Below are positions 34,634 to 44,864 of a stretch of DNA of 64,000 nucleotides, one piece after another. Source of the DNA: an uncultured Phycisphaerales bacterium. Lineage in GTDB: Bacteria; Planctomycetota; Phycisphaerae; Phycisphaerales; UBA1924. Where the stretch lies: NCBI GenBank assembly GCA_937995595.1, contig CALKJW010000007.1, positions 59,134 to 123,133 on the forward strand. The letters are read 5' to 3'. A model generated the notes under the pieces. That model saw only the letters and a list, made by a program, of their open reading frames with translations. It had not been told where the DNA came from and made no database searches. Position 1 is the stretch's first letter. Every line of letters begins with the position of its first letter. Both the position numbers and the translations under genes were made by a program.

Positions 34634-36079
34634 ATGAGACGATTCATCGCGTTCGGACCCGCCCTGGTCGTGCTGATCACCACGCTGGTGACCCTCGTGG
34701 CCGCGCCCGCGGCGGTGCGGATGGTCGGCTACGCCGCGACCGATGCGCAGATCCGCCTCGCGCAGCAGACGCTCGCCTCCGACGACATCCTGCTCCGGAT
34801 GGACCGCGCGGTCCGCGCGATCGCCGACAGCGTCGAGCCGTCGGTCGTGCACATCGGCGTCGATCAGGCGGTGGGCGGGGGCCGGTTCGTGCGGCAGTCG
34901 CAGGGCTCGGGGTGGGTGTACGACAACCTCGGGCACATCGTGACCAACGCGCACGTGATCCGCGGGGCCAGCCGCATCAGCGTGCAGTTCCAGGACGGGC
35001 GCACGGTCAACGCCGACGTCGTGGGCTTTGACCAGTCGACCGACGTCGCCGTCATCCGCGCGCAGACGGGCGAGGGCCTGTACCCCGCCCGGCGCGCCAC
35101 CGGCGAGACCGTGCACCAGGGCGACCGCGTGTTCGCGTTCGGCTCGCCGTTCGGCTTCAAGTTCTCGATGTCCGAGGGCATCGTCTCGGGCCTCGGGCGC
35201 GACCCGCGCACGGTGATCGGCTACAACGGGTACACCAACTTCATCCAGACCGACGCGGCGGTGAACCCCGGCAACTCCGGCGGCCCGCTGGTGGACACGC
35301 AGGGCCGTGTGATCGGCATGAACGTGGCCATCGCGACCGGCGCCCGCTCCGGCAACCCCAACGAGGGGCAGTCGGCGGGGATCTCGTTCCACATCCCGCT
35401 TTCGACGATCGAGTCGGTCGTCTCGCAACTGATCTCGGGCCAGCCGCTGGCCAAGGGCTTCATGGGCATCAACCTCCCGCTGGACCAGGAGCGGGCCAAC
35501 GACCCCGAGGCCAGCGAGCGCCTCAACCGCCGACTGCTGGATCAACTCGGGTACCGCGGGCAGGGCGTGGTGATCGTCGGCGTCGAGCCGCGCGGGCCCG
35601 CGGGTCAGGCCGGGCTCAGGCCCAACGACATCATCACCTCGATCGCCGGCCAGCGCGTGCTCAACATCGCCGCGGCACGCGCGATGATCGCCAACACCGC
35701 CCCCGGCGAGCAGATGCGGCTGGAGATCTGGCGGGATGGCCAGACGCAGAGCGTGACCGTGACGCTCGGCGTGCGCCCGCCGAACGAGTCCGATCTGGGC
35801 ACCATGCTCCGCGAGTTGGAGCGGTTCGGCCTGGGCGACCTGGTCGTGATCGACGACGCGGTCGTCGTTCGCGCCGTGCCGCGGAACTCCGCGGCCGACC
35901 GCGCGGGCTTCCGCGGCGGTCAGACGATCATGTCGGTCGAGGGTCAGCCGGTCAAGGGCGTGTTCGACCTGCTCGCCGGTCTGGCGACCTCGGGCCTCGG
36001 GCAGGGCCGGCCCGTAGTGGTCCGCATCATCGGGACCGACGGCGAGGAGCGCGAGGCCCGGATCAGCGCGGTGCGCTGA
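34634..36079 (+). CDS. HtrA/DegP-like periplasmic serine protease with two PDZ domains
   Basis: Encodes 481 residues. A signal anchor occupies about 7-32. The trypsin-like domain carries His107 (TNAHVI), Asp137 (STDVAVI) and Ser215 (NPGNSGGPLV), the complete triad. Two PDZ domains follow at about 285-380 (VIVGVEPRGPAGQAGLRPND) and 385-475 (VVRAVPRNSAADRAGFRGGQ). It should degrade or refold damaged envelope proteins. The N-terminal anchor may keep it in the inner membrane, like DegS, although DegS has only one PDZ domain. It lies 143 bases after panB. Confidence 0.92.
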   Translation: MRRFIAFGPALVVLITTLVTLVAAPAAVRMVGYAATDAQIRLAQQTLASDDILLRMDRAVRAIADSVEPSVVHIGVDQAVGGGRFVRQSQGSGWVYDNLGHIVTNAHVIRGASRISVQFQDGRTVNADVVGFDQSTDVAVIRAQTGEGLYPARRATGETVHQGDRVFAFGSPFGFKFSMSEGIVSGLGRDPRTVIGYNGYTNFIQTDAAVNPGNSGGPLVDTQGRVIGMNVAIATGARSGNPNEGQSAGISFHIPLSTIESVVSQLISGQPLAKGFMGINLPLDQERANDPEASERLNRRLLDQLGYRGQGVVIVGVEPRGPAGQAGLRPNDIITSIAGQRVLNIAAARAMIANTAPGEQMRLEIWRDGQTQSVTVTLGVRPPNESDLGTMLRELERFGLGDLVVIDDAVVVRAVPRNSAADRAGFRGGQTIMSVEGQPVKGVFDLLAGLATSGLGQGRPVVVRIIGTDGEEREARISAVR

Positions 36080-36100
36080 GGACGCGCGTCGCGCCCGGGT

Positions 36101-36934
36101 TCACTCCGGCAGCACGCGGAGCCGCACGCGCACCGGCGTGCCCGGCGCGGGGATGTCGTCGAACCGCGCGACCCACTCCGGCTCGTCGATCGCCGCGTCG
36201 TGGCTGAACGCGCGCGACCACGCGATGGTCTCGCTGCCGAAGCAGCACAGGCCGATCACCACGCCGACGCCGTCGGCCTCGTACGCCGCGCGCCCCCCCG
36301 GCCCCGCCCGCACGATCGAGCCGGCGAACACCCACGCGCCGTTCTCGTCGGGGCCGGAGAAGCCGAAGAGCGCTCCCGACGCGTGGTGCGCAATCCACTC
36401 GCGCGGATCGATGGCGCGGTCCGCGCCGCCCGCGTCGCGGTACACGAACTCGACCGACACGCGGTCGCCGGTCGGGTGCTCGGGCACGAAGCGGTCGCCC
36501 TCGTACCGGAACCGGCCCGGCGCGCCGGGCGTGAAGCCCGCCGCGAGCAGCGCGGCGTGCAGGTGCGAGGGGACGATCGACGTGACCAGCAGCGTCTCGT
36601 GCTCGCGCGTGTCGGGCAGGCAGACGATCGTCTCGAGGTAGAACCTCGGCGCTTGCGGGTCGGCGACCAGCAGCGGCGAGGTCCGCGCGTCGAACTCGAC
36701 GACGCGCCGCTTCACGTCAGCGCGGACCCCGGGGAACAACCCGCGGAACTCCGGCTGCCCCGGCGCGGGCGGCGCGGCGCGCCCCGGCTGGTCGGAGGCG
36801 ACCATCACGAGCGCGTCGGCTGCGAGCGGACGTTCGTGGTCGGAGTCCCGCACGGGCGCGGCGTCGCGCTTCGACGCGCACGCGGCCGACGCCGCCGCGG
36901 CCAGCACGACCAGCCATCGCGTCGCGGGTCTCAC
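36101..36934 (-). CDS. YdjY-domain lipoprotein
   Basis: Encodes 277 residues from a GTG that overlaps the murD stop by four bases. The N-terminal signal ends in a lipobox-like SAACAS, so a lipid-anchored protein is likely. The body matches the planctomycete YdjY-domain family: [39 protein letters not shown] and [13 protein letters not shown]. Function is unknown, and the domain is common in Planctomycetota lipoproteins. It probably shares a transcript with mur[10 protein letters not shown] segment near the C-terminus has a Cys pair. Confidence 0.78.
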   Translation of the reverse strand: MRPATRWLVVLAAAASAACASKRDAAPVRDSDHERPLAADALVMVASDQPGRAAPPAPGQPEFRGLFPGVRADVKRRVVEFDARTSPLLVADPQAPRFYLETIVCLPDTREHETLLVTSIVPSHLHAALLAAGFTPGAPGRFRYEGDRFVPEHPTGDRVSVEFVYRDAGGADRAIDPREWIAHHASGALFGFSGPDENGAWVFAGSIVRAGPGGRAAYEADGVGVVIGLCCFGSETIAWSRAFSHDAAIDEPEWVARFDDIPAPGTPVRVRLRVLPE

Positions 36935-38385
36935 GTGTGCGCCCCTTCCTCGCTCGCCGCGCGGACCAGGTGCGCGAACCGCTCGCCGCGCTCCTCGAAG
37001 TTGGTGAACTGGTCCCACGACGCGCACGCGGGGCTGAGCAGCAGCACGTCGCCGGGCCGCGCGCGGGACAGCGCCTCGCGCACCGCGCTGTCGAGTGTCC
37101 CGCACTCGAAGACGTTGTCCCTCGCCCCCGCCTTTCGCGCCGCCGCGGCGATGGTCGGGCCCGTCCTGCCGATCGTGTACAGCCCCGCCAGCGCGTGCTC
37201 GCCCGTCGCGAGCCGCGCCACGGCGGAGAGGTCGCTGCCCTTGTCGTAGCCACCGGCGATCAGGTGCACGCGCGTGGCGCCGGGGTCGTCGGCGAACGCC
37301 GCGACCGCGAGCAGGGCGGCTTCGGGCGTGGTGCACTTGGAATCGTTGTAGCAGCGGACGCCGGCGCGCTGGCCGACGAACTGCAGCCGGTGCGGCAGGC
37401 CCGCGAAGTCCTCGAGCAGCGGCAGCACGGCGCGCACCGCGTCGTCGGGCGGCTCGCCCGGCAGACGCTCGGCGCGCTGGCACGCCGCGACGACCGCCGC
37501 GAGCAGCGCGTTGCGCCGGTTGTGCTCGCCCGGCACGCGGAGGCGCAGCGCGGGCGGCCACACGCGCGGCAGCAGTTCGTCGAGCCGGACGTGCACGGCG
37601 GTGGAGGTCGCGCCCGCGCTCCACGCGTGCGGGTGCGCCGAGGCCGACGCGCCCGGCCCGACGGCCTCGACCACCGCGTCGCACGGCTCCTGGTAGCGGA
37701 AGATCTCCTGCTTGCTGTGCGCGTAGTGCTCGAACGTGCCGTGCCAGTCGGTGTGATTCGGCGTGATGTTGGTGATCACGGCGACCGAGGGCGACCAGCC
37801 CCGCGCGCCCTCGTACCCCACGCCGCGCCCGAGCCAGTACAGCATCGCGCTGGAGAGTTCGAGCACGACCCAGTCGCCGTCGCGGATCCGGTCCAGTTCG
37901 CCCAGCAGCGAGCCGCCGATGTTGCCGCCCGTGTGCACGCGCCCCGCACCCGCGGTGCGCCGCAGGACGTGCGCGATCATCGCGGTCGTGGTGCTCTTGC
38001 CCGCCGAGCCGGTCACGCCGATGGTGTGCCGGCGCGAGGGCAGACGCTCGACCAGCAGCCGGATCTCTGTTGTCACAGGGATCTTCGCCGCCCGCGCGGC
38101 GCGCAGGAAGCGGTTCTCCCACGGCCGCGGCACCGCCGGGTTGGCGACCACCACGTCGCAGGTGGTGAAGTCCGACACGTTGTGCCCGCCCAGCCGCAGC
38201 GTCACCGCGCCGCGGTCCGCGAGGTCCTGCACCTGCGCAACCGACGCGGCCAGTTTGTCCGCCGGGTCGAGGTCCGTCACCAGCACCTCGGCCCCCTGCG
38301 CGGCGAGCCAGCGCGTCACGCCCACGCCGCCGCCGAAGCGGCCCAGCCCCATCACGGTCACGCGTTTGCCGGCGACTTCGAGCAT
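36931..38385 (-). CDS. murD: UDP-N-acetylmuramoylalanine--D-glutamate ligase
   Basis: Encodes 484 residues. MurD adds D-glutamate to UDP-MurNAc-L-Ala in the cytosol. The N-terminal Rossmann-like domain has [20 protein letters not shown]. The ATP site is [14 protein letters not shown] (about 119-132), followed by [20 protein letters not shown] with the catalytic His and [13 protein letters not shown]. The C-terminal domain shows [14 protein letters not shown] and [13 protein letters not shown] peptidoglycan wall is thus expected, in keeping with recent views of Planctomycetota. TACCCT lies five bases before the ATG. Its 3' end overlaps the YdjY gene. Confidence 0.94.
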   Translation of the reverse strand: MLEVAGKRVTVMGLGRFGGGVGVTRWLAAQGAEVLVTDLDPADKLAASVAQVQDLADRGAVTLRLGGHNVSDFTTCDVVVANPAVPRPWENRFLRAARAAKIPVTTEIRLLVERLPSRRHTIGVTGSAGKSTTTAMIAHVLRRTAGAGRVHTGGNIGGSLLGELDRIRDGDWVVLELSSAMLYWLGRGVGYEGARGWSPSVAVITNITPNHTDWHGTFEHYAHSKQEIFRYQEPCDAVVEAVGPGASASAHPHAWSAGATSTAVHVRLDELLPRVWPPALRLRVPGEHNRRNALLAAVVAACQRAERLPGEPPDDAVRAVLPLLEDFAGLPHRLQFVGQRAGVRCYNDSKCTTPEAALLAVAAFADDPGATRVHLIAGGYDKGSDLSAVARLATGEHALAGLYTIGRTGPTIAAAARKAGARDNVFECGTLDSAVREALSRARPGDVLLLSPACASWDQFTNFEERGERFAHLVRAASEEGAHT

Positions 38386-38423
38386 GCGAGAGGGTATGGT
38401 CGCGCCGGCAGGGCCGGACCTGC

Positions 38424-39356
38424 TCACGCGTCGCGCCCGGCGCGGATCGTCTCGACCAGCGTCGCCAGCAGCGAACGCGCCACCGGGCCCGGCCGGCCGT
38501 CGCCGACGGTGCGCCCGTCCAGCCTGGTCACGCTGGCGACCATCGTCGTCGTGCCGACGAGCACGACCTCGCGGGCGTCGCGCAGTTCGCCGCCTCGCAC
38601 GGCGCGCTGGCGGATCTCGGGCCGCTGGCGCAGCAGGATCGCGCGGGTCACGCCCGCGAGGATCGGCACGCTGTCGAGCGAGGGCGTGCACACCTCGCCC
38701 TCGCGCGTCACGATCACCACGTTGGTCGCCAGCCCCTCGCCGACCAGACCGTCCTCCCCGCCGCGGAGCAGGATCGCGTCCTCCGCGCCGGCCTCGTCGG
38801 CGCGCATTGCGCACCACACGTTGCCCATCAGCGAGATCGACTTGAGCCGGCCCAAGTCCCAGCGGATGTCGCGCACGGTCGCGGCGGACTTGGCCGCCGG
38901 CGCGGCGAACGACTCCAGCGGGGGCTGCGGCGTGCAGAAGCCCAAGACCGTCGGGCGCATCCCGCGCGAGGGCACACGCTGGCGCGGCGGCATGTCGCCC
39001 TCCGGCGCGCCGCGCGTCACCTGCCAGTAGACAAACGCGTCGCGCAGCCCGTTGGCTTCCAGCAGCCGCTCGCACGCCGGGCCGAGTTGCGACACGTCCC
39101 ATTCGATCCGCGCTTCGGCGAGCCCCTCGCGCAGACGATCCTCGTGCAGGCGAAGGCCGACGATACGCACGCCCTGCCCCCCACACCCCACACCCGCCTC
39201 ACCGCGGCCCGGATCGCGCGGCACGGCGCGCAGACCCTCGTACACGCCGTCGCCGAAGACAAAGCCGCGGTCGAACACGCTCACGCGTGCGCGTTCTCGG
39301 GGCAACAGTTCTCCGTTGAGGTGAACGATCAAGGTGTGCCTCGTGGTCGCCGACAT
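38424..39356 (-). CDS. Class IV aminotransferase (branched-chain or D-amino-acid type)
   Basis: Encodes 310 residues. Fold-type IV PLP enzymes include IlvE, D-alanine aminotransferase and aminodeoxychorismate lyase. [20 protein letters not shown] (26-45) is the family opening. The PLP lysine is in [12 protein letters not shown], where relatives read [24 protein letters not shown] supplies the conserved Glu-x-x-x-x-Asn. An insert of about 15 residues follows the first motif. It sits just upstream of murD on the same strand; D-amino-acid supply for the wall is one tempting role, but valine or leucine metabolism is equally possible. Confidence 0.87.
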   Translation of the reverse strand: MSATTRHTLIVHLNGELLPRERARVSVFDRGFVFGDGVYEGLRAVPRDPGRGEAGVGCGGQGVRIVGLRLHEDRLREGLAEARIEWDVSQLGPACERLLEANGLRDAFVYWQVTRGAPEGDMPPRQRVPSRGMRPTVLGFCTPQPPLESFAAPAAKSAATVRDIRWDLGRLKSISLMGNVWCAMRADEAGAEDAILLRGGEDGLVGEGLATNVVIVTREGEVCTPSLDSVPILAGVTRAILLRQRPEIRQRAVRGGELRDAREVVLVGTTTMVASVTRLDGRTVGDGRPGPVARSLLATLVETIRAGRDA

Positions 39357-39397
39357 GTGCGGCGACGCTCAGCGTGTCGGTTCGAATCGCCCGCAGT

Positions 39398-41890
39398 CTA
39401 CATCAGAGCGATGGGGTCGACGTCGACCGCCGTGTGCGCGTCGCTCTTGAGCAGGCCGCGTGCCCGCGCCCGCGCAAGCAGTTCCTGCACCACGCCCCGG
39501 CGGGGCGCGACGACCTCGACGGCGAAGCGGTGCTGACGCGCGATCCGCGCGATCGGGCAGGGCATCGGCCCGTCGATGCGCACCCCCGGCACCCCCGCCG
39601 CGCCCTCGCGCAGTGCCTCGGCGATGTCCGCCGCCGCGCTCCGGGCTTTGGCCGCGTCGGTGTCGCGGCAGACCACGCGGGCCATGCGCGTCGCCGGCGG
39701 CAGGCCCGCCGCGGCGCGGCATTCCAGTTCGTCGCGCGCAAAGGACTCGAAGTCGTGGCGTGCGGCGTGCACGATCGCGGGCGCGTCAGGCTCGAGCGTC
39801 TGCACGACCACCAGCCCCGGCTGCTCGCCACGACCGGCGCGCCCGGCGACCTGACTGACCAGTTGGAACGTGCGCTCGGCGGCGCGGAAGTCGGGCAGCG
39901 AGAGCGCGGTGTCGGCGTTGACGACCCCGACCAGCCGCACGTTGGGGAAGTCGTGCCCCTTGGCGAGCATCTGCGTGCCGACGAGCACGCGCACCTCGCC
40001 GCGCGCGAACCGCTCCAGCAGTTCGTGGAACTCGCGCCCGGTGCGCATGGTGTCGCCGTCGACGCGTGCCAGCCAGCGCGGCGTGCCGTCAACGCCCGCA
40101 TCTTCCTGCTCGATCAGCCGGGCGAACTTGGCGCGGATCTCGTCCTCTACGCGCTGCGTGCCCATGCCCAGCAGTTGCATGCGCCCCTGACACACCGGGC
40201 ACCGCGCCGGGACCGTCTGCTGCGCAAGGCAGTGGTGGCATCGCAGGAAACGGTGCGGCGGCGCGCCCCCGCGGCTCTCCCGGGTCTGGTCGCGGTCGCG
40301 CGGCGCGCGGTGCTCCACCAGGCGCGCGTCGCACTCGTCGCATGAGAGCACGAACCCGCAGCGCGGCTCGGCACACGCGACGTAGCACGAATACCCGCGC
40401 CGGTTCAGCAGCAGGATCGCCTGCCCGCCGTCGCGCAGCGTGCGCACCAGCGCTCGCTCGAGCGTCGGCCCCAGCAGGTGGTCGCGCGCCGGCGCGGTCG
40501 GCACGCCCGAGCGCGCCGCCGCAGCCGAGCGGATCTTCCACTCCTGCCGCATGTCCACGACCTCGACGCGCGGCATCGCGCCCCCGCCGACGCGCTCGCG
40601 CAGCCGCCACAGCGTGTACCGCGCGCCGTCGCCGGCCGTCGCGTTGGCCCACGATTCCAGACTCGGCGTCGCCGAGCCGAGCACGACGGGGCACCCTACG
40701 AGTTGCGCCCGCTTGATCGCGACGTCGCGCCCGTGGTAGCGCGGCAGATGGTCCTGCTTGTAGTCGCCGGCGTGCTCCTCGTCGACGACGATCACGCCGA
40801 GGTTGTCCAGCGGCGCGAACACCGCCGACCGCGCGCCGACCACGACGCGGGCCTTCCCGTTCGCCGCGGCGGCCCACTGGGCGTGGCGCTGCGAGGCGCT
40901 CAGGCCCGAGTGCAGCACCGCGACGCCGTGCCCGCCCGAGGCCGCGCCGAAGCGCTCCTCAAACCGCCCCGCGGTCTGCGGCGTGAGCGCGATCTCGGGC
41001 ACGAGCACCAGCGCGGTTCGCCCCCGCGCAAGCACGCGCTCCAGCACGCGCAGGTAGACCTCGGTCTTGCCCGAGCCCGTCACGCCGTAGAGCAGGTGCA
41101 CGCCGAACGAGCCGAGCGAACCGGCGATGCCCTCGACCGCCGCGTGCTGCTCGGCGGAGAGGCGCAGCCCGGCGCACGGCGCCGCGCCCGGGCCGCGCTG
41201 TTCGATCAGCGTTGGCGCGGGCGCGCCGCCGATGCTCCGCACGTCCTGACGCTCGGTCCGGCGCAGCAGGCCCGCCGCGACCAGCCGGTTGATCGGCGCG
41301 ACGCTCGGCGCGCCGATGCGCACGACCAGGTCGCCCGGCGCAAGCGGCAGCGCGTCGCGCCCGAGCGCGACCACCGCGTCCCACGCCGCGCGGGTCGCCC
41401 TGGGCAGTTTGACCTCGACCAGCGCGGCCTCGGCGGCGGGCTCGACGCGCTCGATCCACTCCCGAACCACCGCGCCGGTGCGCTTCTTCACCGCCGCGGG
41501 CATCATCGACGCCAGCACCATCCCCAGCGGGCACACGTAGTAGTTGGAGATCCACCTAGCCAGTTCGACCAGCCGCGCCGGCAGGCCCACGCCCGCGTCG
41601 CGCACGATCGGCTTGACCTTCGCTGGGTCCAGACCGTCGCAGAGTTCCGGTCCGCCGACCTCGACCACCACGCCCGCGGCGTGCGCGTTGCCGCGACCCA
41701 GCGGCACCTCGACGCGCCGGCCGACCTCGACGGGCGTCGCGCTCTTGTACGTGAACGCCCCCCCGCCGCCTCCACCGCCCGCAATCCCGCCGCGGCGGTC
41801 GATGCCGCGCTCCACGGCCACGCGCAGGTAGCACCACGCGCCGTCGGCGGGCGCGGCGTCGAACTCCGGACCTGTGAACAACTCCGACAT
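39398..41890 (-). CDS. priA: Primosomal protein N' (PriA helicase)
   Basis: Encodes 830 residues. PriA restarts stalled replication forks by loading DnaB through PriB/DnaT or directly. The 3' DNA-binding domain is N-terminal, with WISNYYVCPLGMVLASMMP. Walker A is GVTGSGKTEVYLRVL, Walker B/DEEH is VIVVDEEHAGDYKQ, and LGSATPSLES is motif III. Cys pairs (CAEPRCGF, CDECDARL, CHHCLAQQ, CPVCQGRM) form the zinc sites. ERTFQLVSQVAGRAGRGEQPG is motif VI. An N-terminal glycine run (about residues 38-44) is an odd insertion. All helicase motifs are present. Confidence 0.95.
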   Translation of the reverse strand: MSELFTGPEFDAAPADGAWCYLRVAVERGIDRRGGIAGGGGGGGAFTYKSATPVEVGRRVEVPLGRGNAHAAGVVVEVGGPELCDGLDPAKVKPIVRDAGVGLPARLVELARWISNYYVCPLGMVLASMMPAAVKKRTGAVVREWIERVEPAAEAALVEVKLPRATRAAWDAVVALGRDALPLAPGDLVVRIGAPSVAPINRLVAAGLLRRTERQDVRSIGGAPAPTLIEQRGPGAAPCAGLRLSAEQHAAVEGIAGSLGSFGVHLLYGVTGSGKTEVYLRVLERVLARGRTALVLVPEIALTPQTAGRFEERFGAASGGHGVAVLHSGLSASQRHAQWAAAANGKARVVVGARSAVFAPLDNLGVIVVDEEHAGDYKQDHLPRYHGRDVAIKRAQLVGCPVVLGSATPSLESWANATAGDGARYTLWRLRERVGGGAMPRVEVVDMRQEWKIRSAAAARSGVPTAPARDHLLGPTLERALVRTLRDGGQAILLLNRRGYSCYVACAEPRCGFVLSCDECDARLVEHRAPRDRDQTRESRGGAPPHRFLRCHHCLAQQTVPARCPVCQGRMQLLGMGTQRVEDEIRAKFARLIEQEDAGVDGTPRWLARVDGDTMRTGREFHELLERFARGEVRVLVGTQMLAKGHDFPNVRLVGVVNADTALSLPDFRAAERTFQLVSQVAGRAGRGEQPGLVVVQTLEPDAPAIVHAARHDFESFARDELECRAAAGLPPATRMARVVCRDTDAAKARSAAADIAEALREGAAGVPGVRIDGPMPCPIARIARQHRFAVEVVAPRRGVVQELLARARARGLLKSDAHTAVDVDPIALM

Positions 41891-41985
41891 CGATGGGCAA
41901 CGGTAAGCGGAGCCGACCGCCGCCGCGCGCCTGTTCGCGCATGCCCAACCGACACTGGGCGAGCGGTGTTCCCTATCATCCGGCC

Positions 41986-43251
41986 ATGCCGCACTCCCCG
42001 CAGCCCAGCCCCGCCGGTTCGATCGGTCGAGTTGCTCTCGAAGACGGCTCGGTGTTCACCGGGCAGGCGTTCGGAGCGACCGGCCGCGGCATCTGCCAGA
42101 CGGCCGAGATCGTCTTCAACACCGCGATGACGGGGTATCAGGAAGCGATCACCGATCCGTCGTACGCGGGGCAGATCCTGGTCTTCACCGCGCCGCTGAT
42201 CGGCAACACCGGCGTGAACGAAGAGGACGTCGAATCGTCTCGCGTGCAGGTGTCGGGGATGGTGGTGCGCGAACTGGCGCGGCTGCACTCGAACTACCGG
42301 GCCCGGATGGACCTGTCGGCCTACCTCGCCGCGGCGGGCGTGCTCGGCGTGACAGGTATCGACACCCGCGCCCTGACGCGGCGGCTGCGGGTCCGCGGCG
42401 TGATGAACGCGGCGATCACCGACCTGCCGCGTGAACAACTGACCGACGAAGCCTTGGTCAACGCCGCGAAAAGTGCCCCCGATATGAGTGGGCAGAATCT
42501 GGTGCCCATGGTGGGCTGCTCAACCAAGAGCACGTGGACCGAGACGCTTGGGGACTGGTCGCCCGCCCATCAGCCAACAAGCCGCCGATTCAGGGTGGTC
42601 GCATTGGACTGCGGAGCCAAGCGGAACATCCTCCGCAACCTCGCCGACCGCGGGTGCGACATCACGGTTGTGCCGCACGACATCACGGGGGCGGAGTTGC
42701 GACAGAAGTTCGAACGCGGCGAGGCGGACGGCCTGTTTGTCTCCAATGGCCCGGGCGACCCCGCGGCGGTTGAAAAGACCATCGCTACGTTGCGGGAAGT
42801 TGTTGGAAACGCTCGGACTTGCATTCCGACGTTCGGTATTTGTCTTGGACATCAGTTGCTGTCGCTCGCGGTCGGGGCCAGGACGTTCAAGTTGAAGTTC
42901 GGCCACCGCGGCCTGAACCAGCCGGTGCTGAACCTGCTCGACGGCCGCGTCGAGATCACCAGTCAGAACCACGGCTTCGCGGTCGATCCGGAGACGCTCA
43001 AGGCCGTGGGCGGGCAACCGACGCACATCAACCTCAACGACGGCACGCTGGCCGGGTTCTGCATGACCGACCGCCCCGTCTTCGCCGTCCAGCACCACCC
43101 GGAAGCGTCGCCCGGCCCGCACGACGCGTCGTACCTGTTCGACGCGTTCGTGGCGATGATGGCCAACAAGAACCCGCTGACGCGCCAGGACCTGAGGGCG
43201 ATGCGCACGTCCGGCTCGGTCGCCGCAGCCGCCGGGCCTGCCGGGCAATAA
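41986..43251 (+). CDS. carA: Carbamoyl-phosphate synthase small subunit
   Basis: Encodes 421 residues. CarA hydrolyses glutamine and passes ammonia to CarB for pyrimidine and arginine synthesis. N-terminal motifs are LEDGSVFTGQAFGATG and GEIVFNTAMTGYQE-like ITDPSYAGQI. The class I amidotransferase has SNGPGDPAAVE, the nucleophile Cys in FGICLGHQLL and the His/Glu pair in VQHHPEASPGP. carB is not adjacent. Codon use drops in GC at third positions between about 42430 and 42890, against the very GC-rich flanks. TATCAT lies six bases before the ATG. Confidence 0.95.
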   Translation: MPHSPQPSPAGSIGRVALEDGSVFTGQAFGATGRGICQTAEIVFNTAMTGYQEAITDPSYAGQILVFTAPLIGNTGVNEEDVESSRVQVSGMVVRELARLHSNYRARMDLSAYLAAAGVLGVTGIDTRALTRRLRVRGVMNAAITDLPREQLTDEALVNAAKSAPDMSGQNLVPMVGCSTKSTWTETLGDWSPAHQPTSRRFRVVALDCGAKRNILRNLADRGCDITVVPHDITGAELRQKFERGEADGLFVSNGPGDPAAVEKTIATLREVVGNARTCIPTFGICLGHQLLSLAVGARTFKLKFGHRGLNQPVLNLLDGRVEITSQNHGFAVDPETLKAVGGQPTHINLNDGTLAGFCMTDRPVFAVQHHPEASPGPHDASYLFDAFVAMMANKNPLTRQDLRAMRTSGSVAAAAGPAGQ

Positions 43252-43315
43252 ACTCGGTTCGGGGACGTTTTGCCGGGGCGGCGCGTGGCGTCGCCATACA
43301 GGAGGGCTTTTGACG

Positions 43316-44704
43316 ATGGCTCGATTCGCAAACGCCGTTCGCGCAAGCGCGATGATGCTCGCGGCCTCGGCCTTCGTGGCCTCGCCGGTCTTGGCGCAGG
43401 GGCAACCCGGCCGCGGCGGAGACAGGCAGGGCGCGCGCCAGCCCGGCGGCGGTGGTCCCGGCGGCGGGCAGCAGGGCGGCGGCCCCGGCATGATGCGCGG
43501 CATGGGCCCGATGGGCGGGATGGGCATGGGTGGGGGCATGGGGCAGATGTTCGAAGCCCCGATCACCTCGCGCGACCTGCAGAAGTACTCGGACATGCTC
43601 GCGCTCACGCCCGAGCAGCGCGAGACGCTCGAGATCCTCCTCGAAGCCAACCAGCAGGAGTTCGCCGAGAAGGCCGGCGAGGCGCGGCGGAAGCTCGAAG
43701 CGCTCCGCGAGGAGGCTCGCGAGGCCCGCGACCCCTCGGTCTGGCGCGACATGGGCGCGCAGATGGAGACGTTCCGCAAGGCCCGCGCGGCGATGGAGGC
43801 CGGATTCTTCAACGACATGAAGGCGCTGCTGACCCCGGCGCAGGCTGAGAAGTTCCCCAAGATCGAGCGGCAGCGCCGGCGCGAGCAGACCATCGGCATG
43901 GGCCTGATGAGCGGCGAGCGCGCGGACCTGGTCCGCATCACCGCCGAGTTGCAACTCCCCGCCGAGCAGATGGCGGCGGTCGAGCCGGTGCTGGAGCAGT
44001 ACGAGGCCGACCTTGACCGCGAACTGCAGAACCGCAACGCGGTGTACGAGGAGAGCCAGGCGCGCGTGCGCGAGATGTTCGAGCGCGGCTCGACCGACGA
44101 CATGCAGCGTGCCCTGGAGCGCGGGCGCGAGGCCTCGATGCGCGTCCGCGAGGTGAACCGGCGCTACGCCCGGCAGATCGAGAACCTCCTGCCCGACGAC
44201 GCGCGCGAGCGCTTCGCCGAGCAGGTGCGGCGCGAGAGTTTCCCGATGATCTACCGGCCCTCGTTCGCGTCGCGAGTGGTCGACGCCGCCGCGGCCTTCG
44301 ACGATCTGGACGACAACCAGCGGGCCGCGATCTCGAGCATCCGCGATTCTTTTGCTCGCGAGTCGGCCTCGTTGAACCGCCAACTCGAGCAGGCGACCGT
44401 CAAGCAGGAGGAAACGCTGACGGTGCAGGACATGATGTCGCGCGGGTTCCGCGGGGGCGGCGGCAGCGACGAGATGGAGGCCCTGCGCGACAAGCGGCGC
44501 GAACTGGAGAGTTCAACGGTCGAAAAGATCCGATCGATCCTCAGCCCCGAGCAGGCCGAACGTCTCCCGCGGCGCGACGACCGGATGGGCGGGCCGGGCA
44601 ACGACCGCGGCGAGCAGCGCCGCGGCCAGCCCCAGCAGCAACGCCGCGGACGCGGCGGCGAGGGCGAGGACGCCCCGCCCCGCCGGCCCGACAGCCGGAC
44701 CTGA
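43316..44704 (+). CDS. Secreted Spy/LTXXQ-like helical protein, copy 1
   Basis: Encodes 462 residues; GGAGGG lies about ten bases ahead. The signal peptide ends near ASPVLAQG. A Gly/Met/Gln-rich segment (30-80, GMMRGMGPMGGMGMGGGM) follows, then long charged helices with LTPEQRETLEILLEANQQEF, LTPAQAEKFPKIERQRRR and LSPEQAERLPRRDD. Three L-(T/S)-P-x-Q motifs place it near the Spy/CpxP periplasmic chaperone group, which is normally 150-170 residues. The C-terminus is Arg/Gln-rich. The Met-rich part might bind metal. The neighbouring gene at 44865 is a paralogue, and the type II secretion operon follows. Confidence 0.75.
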   Translation: MARFANAVRASAMMLAASAFVASPVLAQGQPGRGGDRQGARQPGGGGPGGGQQGGGPGMMRGMGPMGGMGMGGGMGQMFEAPITSRDLQKYSDMLALTPEQRETLEILLEANQQEFAEKAGEARRKLEALREEAREARDPSVWRDMGAQMETFRKARAAMEAGFFNDMKALLTPAQAEKFPKIERQRRREQTIGMGLMSGERADLVRITAELQLPAEQMAAVEPVLEQYEADLDRELQNRNAVYEESQARVREMFERGSTDDMQRALERGREASMRVREVNRRYARQIENLLPDDARERFAEQVRRESFPMIYRPSFASRVVDAAAAFDDLDDNQRAAISSIRDSFARESASLNRQLEQATVKQEETLTVQDMMSRGFRGGGGSDEMEALRDKRRELESSTVEKIRSILSPEQAERLPRRDDRMGGPGNDRGEQRRGQPQQQRRGRGGEGEDAPPRRPDSRT

Positions 44705-44774
44705 GCCATCGCGCCTGTCCGGGTTCTGTGCGGCTCGCGCCGTAACCTGACGCCGGGGACGACGGTACAAGGGG

Positions 44775-44844
44775 CCGCCGCGCGACGGATGCGTCCGCGG
44801 CGGGCGTCTTGGGGTGGAGGAAAGGGCCGGCTCTTCGGCCCTTT
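44775..44844 (+). terminator. Two strong hairpins between the Spy-like paralogues
   Basis: The first hairpin is CCGCCGCG plus GACG pairing with CGTC plus CGCGGCGG (44775-44803, one bulged base). The second, AAAGGGCCG-GCTCTT-CGGCCCTTT (44821-44844), has nine perfect pairs and is followed by GTCTTC. The second resembles a terminator. Its place 20 bases before the next ATG would let it act as an attenuator of the downstream gene, or simply end the first transcript. Confidence 0.6.
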
Positions 44845-44864
44845 GTCTTCACAAGGAGCATGGC

